Positions 24,462-32,921 of a stretch of 64,000 bases of DNA are shown in pieces. Position numbers and translations under genes: made by a program. The stretch's first letter is position 1; each line of letters opens with the position of its first letter. The notes below the pieces were generated by a model that was given only the letters and a program-made list of their open reading frames with translations, did not search any database and was not told the DNA's origin. The DNA is from an uncultured Vibrio sp. (lineage in GTDB: Bacteria > Pseudomonadota > Gammaproteobacteria > Enterobacterales > Vibrionaceae): positions 868,001 through 932,000 of the forward strand of contig NZ_OY776222.1 of the NCBI RefSeq assembly GCF_963675395.1. Direction: 5' to 3'.

Positions 24462-25037
24462 ATGTCCGAAGGATTGATCATTTTTCTGAGTGCGACATTT
24501 GTAAATAATGTCGTTTTAGCCAAATTCCTGGGCTTGTGTCCGTTCATGGGAGTGTCGAGCAAAATTACCAGTGCGGTGGGAATGGGGATCGCGACGATTT
24601 TCGTGCTTACCTTAGCGACGCTATCAAGCTGGATTATTGAGTTTGCGATTTTGAAGCCGTTGCATCTGGAGTTTATGAGGATCATATCCTTCATATTGGT
24701 CATTGCTGCGGTCGTTCAGTTTACCGAGTTATACGTTAAAAAATCATTTCCCGAGTTGTACCAGTCTCTTGGCGTATTTCTACCTCTAATCACGACTAAC
24801 TGTGCCGTTTTTGGGGTCGCATTGTTGGCCGTTCAAGACAATTTGTCATTTCTCAACACCGTGATGTTCAGCTTTGGCTCTGCTTTGGGCTTCTTCTTTG
24901 TCATCACCATTTTTGCCGGTTTACGCAGTCAGCTGATGTTGAGCCAGGTTCCGGCAGCATTTAAGGGCTCTCCGATAGCATTCATCACGGCGGGCTTTTT
25001 GTCGATGGCCTTTATGGGCTTTTCCGGAATGGCATAG
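24462..25037 (+). CDS. rnfA: Rnf complex membrane subunit RnfA
   Basis: A 191-residue inner-membrane protein with six helices, one of the two related RnfA/RnfE subunits. Motifs such as NNVVLAKFLGLCPFMGVSSK and LPLITTNCAVFGVALL include the conserved membrane cysteines (LGLCPF, TTNC) that bind a [2Fe-2S] centre between RnfA and RnfE. The Rnf complex couples ion flow to electron transfer; with nitrogen fixation it drives electrons from NADH to low-potential ferredoxin or flavodoxin. GGAG nine nt upstream supports ATG 24462. It is the first gene after the sigma-54 promoter at 24411. Confidence 0.95.
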   Translation: MSEGLIIFLSATFVNNVVLAKFLGLCPFMGVSSKITSAVGMGIATIFVLTLATLSSWIIEFAILKPLHLEFMRIISFILVIAAVVQFTELYVKKSFPELYQSLGVFLPLITTNCAVFGVALLAVQDNLSFLNTVMFSFGSALGFFFVITIFAGLRSQLMLSQVPAAFKGSPIAFITAGFLSMAFMGFSGMA

Positions 25038-25050
25038 AGGAGGTTAAGTC

Positions 25051-25578
25051 ATGTTACTTACGACGCTAATATTTTTTGTCATGCTTGGTGCGTTGCTTGG
25101 GCTTGCTCTCGGTTACGCTGCAAAAGTGTTTCACGTTGAAGGCGACCCGCGGATAGACAAAGTTGAAGCCCTGCTGCCGGGTGGCCAATGCGGCCAGTGT
25201 GGAGAGGCTGGTTGCCGCCAAGCTGCGGAAAAAATGGTATCCGGTGAGCTGAGCCCGGCATGTTGCCCACCTGGCGGGGCGTTACTCGCTCAGAATGTTG
25301 CACAGTTGCTCGGGGTTTCTATTGATACGAGTGAGCAAGACATCGAGCTGGTGGCACGTATCGACGAAACACAGTGTAACGGTTGTAACCGATGCTACAA
25401 AGCCTGCCCTTTCGACGCGATTGTCGGTGCGCCGAAGCAGTTACATACGGTACTAAAAGACGTGTGTACCGGCTGTCAGTTGTGTGAAAAAGCCTGTACC
25501 CGAGGATGCTTAACCATGTCCGAAGTGACGCCTTCGGTGTCGACATGGTATTGGCCAAAACCTTCGTTGTCGGTTTAG
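25051..25578 (+). CDS. rnfB: Rnf complex Fe-S subunit RnfB
   Basis: A 175-residue protein with an N-terminal membrane anchor (residues 1-25). The RnfB-specific cluster motif GGQCGQCGEAGCRQAAEKM with CCPPGG follows, and then two [4Fe-4S] ferredoxin motifs, CNGCNRCYKACP and CTGCQLCEKACT. In the last motif the usual Pro after the fourth Cys is replaced by Thr. It is probably the exit site for electrons to ferredoxin or flavodoxin. It follows rnfA by 13 nt with AGGAGG upstream. The C-terminus is short compared with some RnfB proteins. Confidence 0.95.
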   Translation: MLLTTLIFFVMLGALLGLALGYAAKVFHVEGDPRIDKVEALLPGGQCGQCGEAGCRQAAEKMVSGELSPACCPPGGALLAQNVAQLLGVSIDTSEQDIELVARIDETQCNGCNRCYKACPFDAIVGAPKQLHTVLKDVCTGCQLCEKACTRGCLTMSEVTPSVSTWYWPKPSLSV

Positions 25579-25587
25579 GAGTGAATC

Positions 25588-27156
25588 ATGTCCAGTTTGA
25601 GTAATTTTAGTTTGTGGAATAAACCATTTAATGGCGGTATTCACCCTAAAGCTTATAAAGAGCTAACGTCAGATCAACGTATTGACCGTCATTTCTGGCC
25701 AAGGAATATCTATTTACCTTTGCAGACGCGTTCGGGTGCAAAGCTGAGGGTATTGGTGAGTGCGGGGGAGTCAGTCTACAGAGGGCAGTTGATTGCTGTT
25801 GGACTGACAGATTACGTCGCACCTTTGCATTCTTCAGTCAATGGTGTGGTGACAGCCATTGTTCCGCACATTACAACGCACCCGGCGAAAGTGAAGTGTG
25901 ACACGGTAGTGATTCGCGCGAATGACGATAAACAATGGGGCGTGTCTTCTCCGGGTGAAGACATCCATAACTTAGATGCCGACACGATTATCGACCGCGT
26001 TGCCAAAGCAGGCATTGTCGGGCTTGGTGGTGCTGGGTTCCCCGCTGCTGTTAAGTTGCGATTTTCAAGAAGCTCCCACGTAGACACCATCGTCATTAAT
26101 GGAGGCGAATGCGAGCCGTATCTGACCAGTGATGATCTAACCATGCAAACCTACCCGGAAGAAGTCATCTCCGGGATACAGATGATGCTGATCGCAAGCG
26201 GTGCACAAAGGGCAATTATCGGCGTAGAAGATAATAAACCCGATGCGTTGGCAGCGCTTCGTTTTGCCGCGAGTGAAGTCGACACCATTGAAGTGCGTAA
26301 GGTACCGAGTATTTACCCGATGGGGTCCGAGAAGCACTTAATCAAAACGCTGACAGGGAAAGATGTTCCTCCTGGGGGGCGCGCAACTCAGGTTGGCATC
26401 CTGGTCCACAATATTTCCACGGTTAGGGCGGTTTACCATGCGGTGCGATTCCTTCGTCCCTTGGTTTCACGGATTGTCACGGTAAGTGGTAAGGGGATCG
26501 CAGAACCTAAAAATGTAGAGGTACCCATTGGAACCCCAGTAAATGAAGTTATCAATTACTGTGGTGGGGTCAGTGACTCGACAGAGAGATTACTATTGGG
26601 CGGTCCCATGATGGGTCAGGTCATTCCCTCTATGCAGGTACCTGTCGACAAAACGGTTGGCGGAATATTGGCGTTAACGGAAGACGAGGTGTTTATTGAA
26701 ACCAAACATCAAGAGTGTATTCGCTGTGGTCAATGTGTTCGAGCCTGTCCAATGGGTTTGATGCCATTTCAAATGGCCGCATACTCCCGGGTTTCCGACT
26801 TCAAACGCGCAGAAGAGTTAGGGGTGAATCATTGCCTATCTTGTGGTGCATGTGGGTATGTTTGTCCCTCGTCAATACCTTTAGTTCAGTACTTTATGCA
26901 CGCTAAGGGCGTGATTCAATCTCATGCATTTATGGAGCAAAGGGCGGCTCAAACCAAAGTACTCAATGAATCCAGAAAACAACGTCTCGCCCTTGAGGCT
27001 GCAGAGAAGAAAGCAAAAGCCGAGAGAAAAGTAACGAGACCAGCCCGAAATGCTCGACCTGAACGTCCAGAACGGCCTACTCGTCCAGAGAGACCAGCAC
27101 GTCCTGCGCGAGTGTCACGTCAAGATAAAGCCGCTGAGAAGGAGCAACAGTTATGA
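25588..27156 (+). CDS. rnfC: Rnf complex NADH-binding subunit RnfC
   Basis: A 522-residue cytoplasmic subunit that oxidises NADH through FMN. Visible are the Gly-rich nucleotide-binding region GIVGLGGAGFPAAVKL, NGGECEPYL, the GSEKHLI segment, and two [4Fe-4S] motifs near residues 375-425 (CIRCGQCVRACP and CLSCGACGYVCP). After these the protein has a 75-residue Lys/Glu-rich coiled helix. It ends in an Arg/Pro/Glu low-complexity tail of repeated RPERP/RPARP units, shorter than the long repeat tails of enterobacterial RsxC. It overlaps rnfD by 4 nt (ATGA). Confidence 0.95.
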   Translation: MSSLSNFSLWNKPFNGGIHPKAYKELTSDQRIDRHFWPRNIYLPLQTRSGAKLRVLVSAGESVYRGQLIAVGLTDYVAPLHSSVNGVVTAIVPHITTHPAKVKCDTVVIRANDDKQWGVSSPGEDIHNLDADTIIDRVAKAGIVGLGGAGFPAAVKLRFSRSSHVDTIVINGGECEPYLTSDDLTMQTYPEEVISGIQMMLIASGAQRAIIGVEDNKPDALAALRFAASEVDTIEVRKVPSIYPMGSEKHLIKTLTGKDVPPGGRATQVGILVHNISTVRAVYHAVRFLRPLVSRIVTVSGKGIAEPKNVEVPIGTPVNEVINYCGGVSDSTERLLLGGPMMGQVIPSMQVPVDKTVGGILALTEDEVFIETKHQECIRCGQCVRACPMGLMPFQMAAYSRVSDFKRAEELGVNHCLSCGACGYVCPSSIPLVQYFMHAKGVIQSHAFMEQRAAQTKVLNESRKQRLALEAAEKKAKAERKVTRPARNARPERPERPTRPERPARPARVSRQDKAAEKEQQL

Positions 27157-28148
27157 TCAAATATGACACAGTAATTGGCCCATTTGCTCATAATGGGAGC
27201 TCATCTACACGAATTATGTATCTCGTTATCTTGACGCTATTACCTGCTTGTGTATTTGCTGGCTTTCAGTTTGGCCGCAACAGTATGGCGCTGATCGCCG
27301 TGTGTTGTTTAACCAGCATAATAAGTGAATGTTTGTGTTTGTTGGCAATGAACAAGAAGGCGAGTGCGTGTTTTGATGGCTCGGCGATACTGACCGGATT
27401 GTTACTTGCCATGAGCTTGCCGCCTTCGTTCCCAATCAGCTTGGCGGTTTTGGGTAGCATGTTTGCCATTATTTTGGGTAAGCAAATTTATGGCGGGTTA
27501 GGGCAGAACTTATTCAATCCAGCCATGCTCGCGCGCGTGATGCTACTGATCTGCTTTCCGGTTGAAATGACTCAGTGGGCAGCCCCAACGCCGATAGATT
27601 TGAGCAACAATTTAGTCACCGTGCCGGATGGTTGGCTGAGTTTTGACGGTGTGACAGCGGCGACGGCTCTCAGTATTGAAAGAACCTTGCCAGTTGAGTT
27701 TGCTCAGCAGTTCTTTGGCCAGCACTCGGGGAGTCTAGGTGAGACCAGTACTTTCCTTATCTTATGTGGTGGCGGTTACCTGATTTGGCGACGCATTATC
27801 CACTGGGCTATACCTGTGGCCTTTATGCTTGGTCTGGCATTACCTGCGTTGGTAAGTCATTTGATCAACGCTGAAGTTTACTTATCGCCATGGATTCACC
27901 TCACCAGTGGCGCAGCCATGTTGGGCGCGTTTTATATTGCAACGGATCTTGTTACCTCTCCAACCAGCATTCGCGGACAGCTTATCTATGGGCTGGGGTG
28001 TGGGCTGCTTGTTTGGTTAATCCGAACCTTTGGTAGCTACCCTGAAGGCGTGGCTTTTGCGGTACTGATTATGAATGCGGTCAGCCCTTTAATTGATTAC
28101 TACCTGCGCCCAAATGTGTTTGGAGCGACCCGAGTGACGGAGAAATAA
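27153..28148 (+). CDS. rnfD: Rnf complex membrane subunit RnfD
   Basis: A 331-residue membrane protein with about nine helices. The covalent FMN attachment segment appears as FDGVTAATALS, in which the Thr following Val-Thr/Ala is the expected phosphoester site, and the C-terminal YIATDLVTSPTSIRGQLIYG is typical of NqrB/RnfD. It works with RnfG as the membrane flavin relay. It overlaps rnfC by 4 nt and is followed by rnfG after 2 nt, so the genes are translationally coupled. Confidence 0.94.
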   Translation: MIKYDTVIGPFAHNGSSSTRIMYLVILTLLPACVFAGFQFGRNSMALIAVCCLTSIISECLCLLAMNKKASACFDGSAILTGLLLAMSLPPSFPISLAVLGSMFAIILGKQIYGGLGQNLFNPAMLARVMLLICFPVEMTQWAAPTPIDLSNNLVTVPDGWLSFDGVTAATALSIERTLPVEFAQQFFGQHSGSLGETSTFLILCGGGYLIWRRIIHWAIPVAFMLGLALPALVSHLINAEVYLSPWIHLTSGAAMLGAFYIATDLVTSPTSIRGQLIYGLGCGLLVWLIRTFGSYPEGVAFAVLIMNAVSPLIDYYLRPNVFGATRVTEK

Positions 28149-28150
28149 TC

Positions 28151-28759
28151 ATGGAACTCAGATTACAGCCATTTAAAGAGCGTATTTCGTATCAGGTCAT
28201 ATTGCTTTCTAGTGCATGTGCGCTTGCAGCATTACTGTTGTTTGTCACTAACTGGGCCACAAAGCCGATAATTTCTCAGCGTATCTTAGAAGATCAAAAT
28301 GCGCTATTGAGAGAGGTGCTTGCGGGACAACCTTATTCGAATGATGTGTTTTCGAACCGCCAGATTATTGAGTTTGAAGGTCAGTCATTCGAGCTGTATC
28401 GAGTGGAAGATGATAAGCAGCAACTGGTTGACTGGGTAATTCGAGGTGAGCAAGAGGGATACAGCGGCACGATTCGATTTCTCGTCGGAGTCGATCTCAG
28501 TGGAGAAATAATCGGCGTACGAATCATCAGCCACAGTGAGACGCCGGGACTGGGTGACAAAATCGAAGCTGAAAAAAGCAGTTGGATACTCAGTTTTGCC
28601 AAACGTACTTTAGAGAATACAGGTGTCTGGGCGGTTAAAAAGGATGGGGGCGATTTTGACCAATTTAGTGGCGCAACGATTACACCCAGAGCGGTCGTCA
28701 AAGGCGTGCATCAGGCGTTGTTAGCGCTTGACTCTTATCAAGGAGCGAACAATGAGTGA
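28151..28759 (+). CDS. rnfG: Rnf complex FMN subunit RnfG
   Basis: A 202-residue subunit with one N-terminal membrane helix (about residues 17-36) and a periplasmic domain. The flavinylation motif SGATITPRAVV near residue 171 carries the Thr that is modified with FMN by the ApbE transferase. GVDLSGEIIGVRIISHSETPGLGDKI (motif HSETPGLG) is family-typical. It lies 2 nt after rnfD and its 3' end overlaps the rnfE start by 8 nt. No apbE gene is seen in this window. Confidence 0.94.
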   Translation: MELRLQPFKERISYQVILLSSACALAALLLFVTNWATKPIISQRILEDQNALLREVLAGQPYSNDVFSNRQIIEFEGQSFELYRVEDDKQQLVDWVIRGEQEGYSGTIRFLVGVDLSGEIIGVRIISHSETPGLGDKIEAEKSSWILSFAKRTLENTGVWAVKKDGGDFDQFSGATITPRAVVKGVHQALLALDSYQGANNE

Positions 28760-29432
28760 ATCAAACCAGTATCAAGCCATTATTTCACAAGGTTTATGGG
28801 GCAATAACATTGTACTAAAGCAGTCCCTTGCGCTTTGCCCTTTACTCGCGGTAACTAGCAGCGCGACGAACGGCTTGGGGCTTGGCCTGGCCACCATGGT
28901 TGTGATGGTTGCGGCGAACACACTGAACTCAATGGCGAAAGGAGTCATCAGTAAAACCGTACGTATTCCAGTGAATGTCATTATTATCGCCACACTCGTG
29001 ACACTGACGGATGCATTGCTGAATGCCTATCTTCACTCTTTGCACAAAGTTCTGGGTCTATTCATACCTCTGATTGTGACAAACTGCGCCATTCTCGGGC
29101 GTGTCGAATCATTCGCTAGCAGAAACGCTGTCATGCCCTCCATCGTGGATGGGCTTTTTATGGGGTTAGGCTTTACTTGGGTACTGACTATGCTCGGGGC
29201 GATACGAGAAATTCTGGGTAGTGGAACCCTGTTTAGCAATGCACACCTACTTTTGGGTGAACGCTTTGCGTTTTTGGAAGTAGTCATCATTGATGATTAC
29301 CACGGTTTGCTGTTGGTTATTTTGCCTCCGGGAGGGTTTCTAGTTTTAGGCTTGGTTTTGGCATTAAAACAGAAATACGAAGCTGTGGTGGCAAACACCA
29401 AGCCAGCAGTAGCACAGGGTTCTAGGGGGTAA
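28752..29432 (+). CDS. rnfE: Rnf complex membrane subunit RnfE
   Basis: A 226-residue membrane protein paired with RnfA. The motifs QGLWGNNIVLKQSLALCPLLAVTSS and LIVTNCAILGRVESFASRN contain the conserved cysteines that with RnfA bind the intramembrane [2Fe-2S] centre. Six membrane helices are predicted. The frame is open back to 28728 within rnfG, but AAGGAG at about 28739-28744 fits ATG 28752. It overlaps rnfG by 8 nt and is followed by rnfH after 2 nt. Confidence 0.94.
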   Translation: MSESNQYQAIISQGLWGNNIVLKQSLALCPLLAVTSSATNGLGLGLATMVVMVAANTLNSMAKGVISKTVRIPVNVIIIATLVTLTDALLNAYLHSLHKVLGLFIPLIVTNCAILGRVESFASRNAVMPSIVDGLFMGLGFTWVLTMLGAIREILGSGTLFSNAHLLLGERFAFLEVVIIDDYHGLLLVILPPGGFLVLGLVLALKQKYEAVVANTKPAVAQGSRG

Positions 29433-29434
29433 GA

Positions 29435-29698
29435 ATGAAAGTAAGTGTTGTCTACGCATTACCGGATGAACAGGTATGGTTGTCGGTCGATGTTGACCAG
29501 AGTGCAACGGTACTAAGTACTATTGAGGTTTCGAATATTTTAGATATGTTTCCGGGTATCGATCTCGACAAACAGAAAGTAGGCATTTTCGGTAAGCCCA
29601 CCCAGTTGGATCGTGAGGTAAAAGAAGGTGACCGTGTAGAAATATACCGTCCGTTAATTTGGCAGCCTGACGACGAAGATGAGGATGACGACGACTAA
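29435..29698 (+). CDS. rnfH: RnfH family protein
   Basis: An 87-residue protein of the RnfH/UPF0125 family, a small ubiquitin-like (beta-grasp) fold. Family stretches are VSVVYALPDEQVWLSVDV, VGIFGKPTQLDREVKEGDRVEIYRPL and the end of the domain at W80. It ends in a very acidic tail (about nine Asp/Glu). RnfH is found at the end of nif-linked rnf operons such as Rhodobacter and Azotobacter; its precise role is not clear. It follows rnfE by 2 nt and closes the operon. Confidence 0.9.
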   Translation: MKVSVVYALPDEQVWLSVDVDQSATVLSTIEVSNILDMFPGIDLDKQKVGIFGKPTQLDREVKEGDRVEIYRPLIWQPDDEDEDDDD

Positions 29699-29699
29699 T

Positions 29700-29715
29700 T
29701 GTCACTTTTGCGACA
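29700..29715. promoter_or_regulatory. NifA upstream activator site for nifF
   Basis: TGTCACTTTTGCGACA fits TGT-N10-ACA with extra dyad symmetry (TGTC...GACA). It begins 2 nt after the rnfH stop and ends 63 bp before the -24 element at 29778. Confidence 0.7.
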
Positions 29716-29777
29716 TTATGTCGGATATTGTTCGAATGTGGTTAATATAACCTTTTGATATTATTGGTTTAAATGTG

Positions 29778-29793
29778 TGGTAGGTATTTTGCA
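29778..29793 (+). promoter_or_regulatory. Sigma-54 -24/-12 promoter of nifF
   Basis: TGGTAGGTATTTTGCA has GG-N10-GC spacing and a perfect TTTTGCA -12 element, 43 bp before the nifF start. Confidence 0.75.
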
Positions 29794-29835
29794 ACATATC
29801 CCTGCCATGACAAAATTTTAAGCAAGGAGCTAATT

Positions 29836-30372
29836 ATGAGCAAAGTAGGAATTTTTTTTGGTACTGATATGGGCAGTACCCGAAAAATGGCCAAATTGAT
29901 TCAAAAACAACTGGGTGATGAGATAGCGGATAAACCGAAAAATATAAATCGCGTCGACGCCGATGAGTTTACCAGCTATGACTATCTGATTTTGGGTACG
30001 CCAACGTTAGGTGAAGGCCAGCTCCCAGGACTATCTGTTGATTGCCAAGAAGAGAGTTGGGAAGAGTTCCTACCCAACTTCTCGGACATGGATCTCTCGG
30101 GTAAAAAAGTGGCGTTATATGGATTGGGCGATCAGGTTGGTTACAGCAACGAGTTTGTGGATGCACTTGGTGAGCTATACGATCATGTCGCCAACTGTGG
30201 AGCAGAGATGGTTGGGTTTTGGCCCACTGAAGGTTATGAGTTTACCGCTTCTAATGCGGTTGATGGTGATGACTTTGTCGGGTTAGTGATCGACAAAGAT
30301 AATCAATCAAGTCTGACAGACCAGCGTATTTCAGGGTGGGTTGAGCAGATCAAAGCTGAAATGGAGCTATGA
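29836..30372 (+). CDS. nifF: Nitrogenase-linked flavodoxin NifF
   Basis: A 178-residue long-chain flavodoxin. The phosphate-binding loop is FFGTDMGSTRKMAK; the flavin-stacking loops are LGTPTLGEGQLPG and GLGDQVGYSNEFVDALGELYD, with a GFWPTEGYEF segment typical of nitrogen-fixation flavodoxins. NifF donates electrons to the nitrogenase Fe protein; in Klebsiella it is reduced by NifJ, whereas here the neighbouring Rnf complex is the likely reductant (inference). ATG 29836 has AAGGAG upstream; the longer frame to 29773 would include the promoter. It has its own sigma-54 promoter. Confidence 0.94.
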   Translation: MSKVGIFFGTDMGSTRKMAKLIQKQLGDEIADKPKNINRVDADEFTSYDYLILGTPTLGEGQLPGLSVDCQEESWEEFLPNFSDMDLSGKKVALYGLGDQVGYSNEFVDALGELYDHVANCGAEMVGFWPTEGYEFTASNAVDGDDFVGLVIDKDNQSSLTDQRISGWVEQIKAEMEL

Positions 30373-30464
30373 ATAAAAATAAAGCGATTAACCCAATACC
30401 AGTAATTAACTGATAGCTTGTGGGTTTTTGTTATTTTGCCGAACTTAACTGTCATAGGTACAAC

Positions 30465-30493
30465 GCCATTCTTGTCGTGAGAGTGGCTTTTTT
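30465..30493 (+). terminator. Probable terminator after nifF
   Basis: GCCATTCTT pairs with GAGAGTGGC (two G-U pairs) around GTCGT and is followed by TTTTTT. It is 92 nt beyond the nifF stop. Confidence 0.65.
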
Positions 30494-30633
30494 CATGCAA
30501 TTCTGTTCTATAGAGCGTAGCGGCTTTGGATAATATAACTCAGGCTAAATTGTCATGATGAGTTACTGACAGTAAATCAATTGCTTTGTTGGGAATGGTG
30601 AACAAAAGGATTTTAAACTTAAGAAACAAAGCT

Positions 30634-31107
<474 letters not shown>

Positions 31108-31626
31108 ATGTGGAAAAGGATGATGGTAGGAACATTGGCTCTGTTTATGGCAGCCTGTACTACAGTAACAACGGATGTCGACAAACAGGCAGACTTTTCA
31201 TCGTATAAAACATTCGACTTCGGAGATCAGGGTGGTACACCCGCAAGTATCGACGCGAGGCGTATTGAACAGAGCATTGGCTCTCAACTAGAGGCAAATG
31301 GCCTTGCACGAGTTTCGGCTGATGGCGATATTTATGTCCATCATGACATTGTAGAGAACACAGAATTTGTTTCTTCTGGATCGAGCGTTAGTTTTGGTTA
31401 CGGGTGGAACAGTTTTGGTGTTATTACTTCCAGTCCAGAACGTTATAGAGAGCGCAAGTATGGTAATTTGATCGTTGAATTAGTTGACAAGAAAGCAAAC
31501 CAAGTCGTTTGGAAAGGGCTCTCTAGCCGTAAATTAACAGCTTCAATGGACAGTGAAAAAAGAGAACGTTTAATTACAGAAGAAATCACTGAAATGTTTG
31601 AAAACTTCCCTTATGGCGGTAAATAG
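31108..31626 (+). CDS. DUF4136 lipoprotein
   Basis: A 172-residue predicted lipoprotein. Its signal peptide ends in the lipobox LFMAAC, giving a lipidated Cys at about residue 17, and the rest matches the DUF4136 family (TVTTDVDKQADFSSYKTFDF near the start, then YGNLIVELVDKKANQVVWKGLSSRKL and a C-terminal EEITEMFENFP). These proteins are envelope-attached, of unknown function, and typically end with this Val-Trp-Lys-Gly element. GGAAAGGAG precedes the ATG. It ends before a strong bidirectional terminator and stands alone. Confidence 0.88.
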   Translation: MWKRMMVGTLALFMAACTTVTTDVDKQADFSSYKTFDFGDQGGTPASIDARRIEQSIGSQLEANGLARVSADGDIYVHHDIVENTEFVSSGSSVSFGYGWNSFGVITSSPERYRERKYGNLIVELVDKKANQVVWKGLSSRKLTASMDSEKRERLITEEITEMFENFPYGGK

Positions 31627-31653
31627 TGCGCTTTTTTATTCTTATCGAAAAAA

Positions 31654-31679
31654 GGCGCAATGTATGCATGCGCCTTTTT
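31654..31679 (+). terminator. Terminator after the DUF4136 gene (possibly bidirectional)
   Basis: GGCGCA pairs with TGCGCC around ATGTATGCA-like loop bases and is followed by TTTTT; a run of As precedes the stem, so it may also serve the minus-strand gene ending at 31712. Confidence 0.8.
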
Positions 31680-31711
31680 GATTGGTAGTAGCAGGAGCAG
31701 GTAAGCTCTAT

Positions 31712-32035
31712 TTAGTATCCGATGCTATAGAGGTGTTCACCAACTTCCTGACACTGCGTTTGATATACTTTTAGAACATCTTTAGTATTTTTGTTCGCAG
31801 CTTTAAATTCCGACTCAGCAGAAGAAAGCTTACTAAAGCTATAGTTTCGAGCAGACATTAAATAGTTTCTAAAAGAGGTTCTGTGCTCTGGCACTGCACT
31901 CTTAACGTTCGAAACATTAGCACATTCCAAGAGAGTCTGGTTGCTCATTTGCTCAAGATTTATATCGGCGTAGACGACATTTGATAATGTAGTGAGTAAT
32001 AAAGTTAAGATGGTTGGAATAGCGAATCTGGTCAT
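31712..32035 (-). CDS. Small exported protein, unknown function
   Basis: A 107-residue ORF starting at ATG 32035 (frame open to 32083). The first 24 residues form a clear signal peptide (FAIPTILTLLLTTLSNVVYA). The mature part is helical and contains two cysteines, in LLECANVSN and YQTQCQEVGE, that could form a disulfide. I do not recognise a family. It lies 19 nt after another exported ORF in the same direction, so the two may be cotranscribed, and it ends before the terminator at 31654. Confidence 0.6.
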   Translation of the reverse strand: MTRFAIPTILTLLLTTLSNVVYADINLEQMSNQTLLECANVSNVKSAVPEHRTSFRNYLMSARNYSFSKLSSAESEFKAANKNTKDVLKVYQTQCQEVGEHLYSIGY

Positions 32036-32054
32036 AATTTGGCCTCGAATGGAT

Positions 32055-32600
32055 TCAGGTAAATATAAGCGTATCCATGTCACTTATTGACACGTTTTCT
32101 TGATTTCTCTGTTTTTCTTTCGTCAAATATTCACGGCCATGTAGAAATATATAGAGTAGATTTGCTTCATTTCTTCCAAGAAGATGATAAAGCGCTCGTT
32201 GGCTTTTAAGTTTACCGAAACTATCTTGCGGTAGCGGCGTTGTTAACCAGGCAATAGAGAGCAACGGAGGCGGCAAGAAAGCGATAAGTAAATGGTAGTC
32301 GGGTTCGCATTTTAAACACTGAGCATCATCATGTAGAGAAGTACGACGACAGGAGACGAGCGCTAATATGTCTCGTTTGTGATGCTGAGAGTAGTCATGG
32401 GAAACCGAAGCATCATCATGTTCTAAAGATAAGTTGGTTAAAGCAAAATCTGATGTCGCTAGTGATTGTTGAGTCCAATTCGATGAATGCTCTGACGTAC
32501 AGCTTAGGTTATTATCATAATCATGCGCATAGACCGATAGCATGCAGCTAGGAATCAAAGATAAAGAAAGTAGCCAAAACATCCAAATTAAATAACGCAA
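32055..32600 (-). CDS. Putative exported His-rich protein, unknown function
   Basis: A 181-residue ORF beginning at TTG 32600 or ATG 32582 (MFWLLSLSLIP), neither with a strong ribosome-binding site. A signal-peptide-like N-terminus leads to a region rich in His, Asp and Ser (HDDASVSHDYSQHHKRD), a pair CLKC, a second hydrophobic segment (LLIAFLPPPLLSIAWL) and a basic C-terminus. Histidines and the CxxC suggest metal binding, but no family is recognised. It lies 19 nt before the small exported ORF. Start and even reality are less certain than for the neighbours. Confidence 0.45.
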   Translation of the reverse strand: MRYLIWMFWLLSLSLIPSCMLSVYAHDYDNNLSCTSEHSSNWTQQSLATSDFALTNLSLEHDDASVSHDYSQHHKRDILALVSCRRTSLHDDAQCLKCEPDYHLLIAFLPPPLLSIAWLTTPLPQDSFGKLKSQRALYHLLGRNEANLLYIFLHGREYLTKEKQRNQENVSISDMDTLIFT

Positions 32601-32775
32601 AATTTAACCCTAATACATCAATGTTTCATCGCTGACTCTACAAACTAATCCATCACCAGAGAGCAATGCTATCTATAGGTTCGAACCTTAATTACTAACT
32701 GCATGACTACGTATAGTAACGATAGGAAAGATAGATGAACAGCCTTTTCTTATCTTGCGGATTGATAGGAGTTTT

Positions 32776-32829
32776 ATGCTTGAATTGTTTCAAGAGACAA
32801 CCACAGCAACGACAACTACGAACGAGTAA
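32776..32829 (+). CDS. Possible threonine-rich leader peptide (17 codons)
   Basis: ATAGGAG lies six nt before an ORF of 17 codons that reads MLELFQETTTATTTTNE. Seven of the eight residues at 8-15 are Thr, the pattern expected of an attenuation leader for the threonine operon. No threonine biosynthesis gene follows; after 50 nt comes a second mini-ORF (MTLVN at about 32869) and then a strong terminator and a convergent gene. It may be an orphan leader, a remnant or chance. Confidence 0.35.
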   Translation: MLELFQETTTATTTTNE

Positions 32830-32882
32830 GCGACACTGTGCATGAAACATGGTGGAGAAGGAGAAAGGATGACCCTAGTAAA

Positions 32883-32921
32883 TTAAAAGGAGCAAATGCT
32901 CATTGCTCCTTTTAATTTATT
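32883..32921. terminator. Strong bidirectional terminator
   Basis: AAATTAAAAGGAGCAA pairs with TTGCTCCTTTTAATTT around a 7-nt loop, a perfect 16-bp stem flanked by A/T-rich tracts. It closes the minus-strand L,D-transpeptidase gene and could also end transcripts from the left. Confidence 0.8.

Noticed and set aside
27010..27130. CRISPR-like repeat in the rnfC 3' end
   Set aside because: The repeats are short, coding (RPERP/RPARP units) and without regular spacers.
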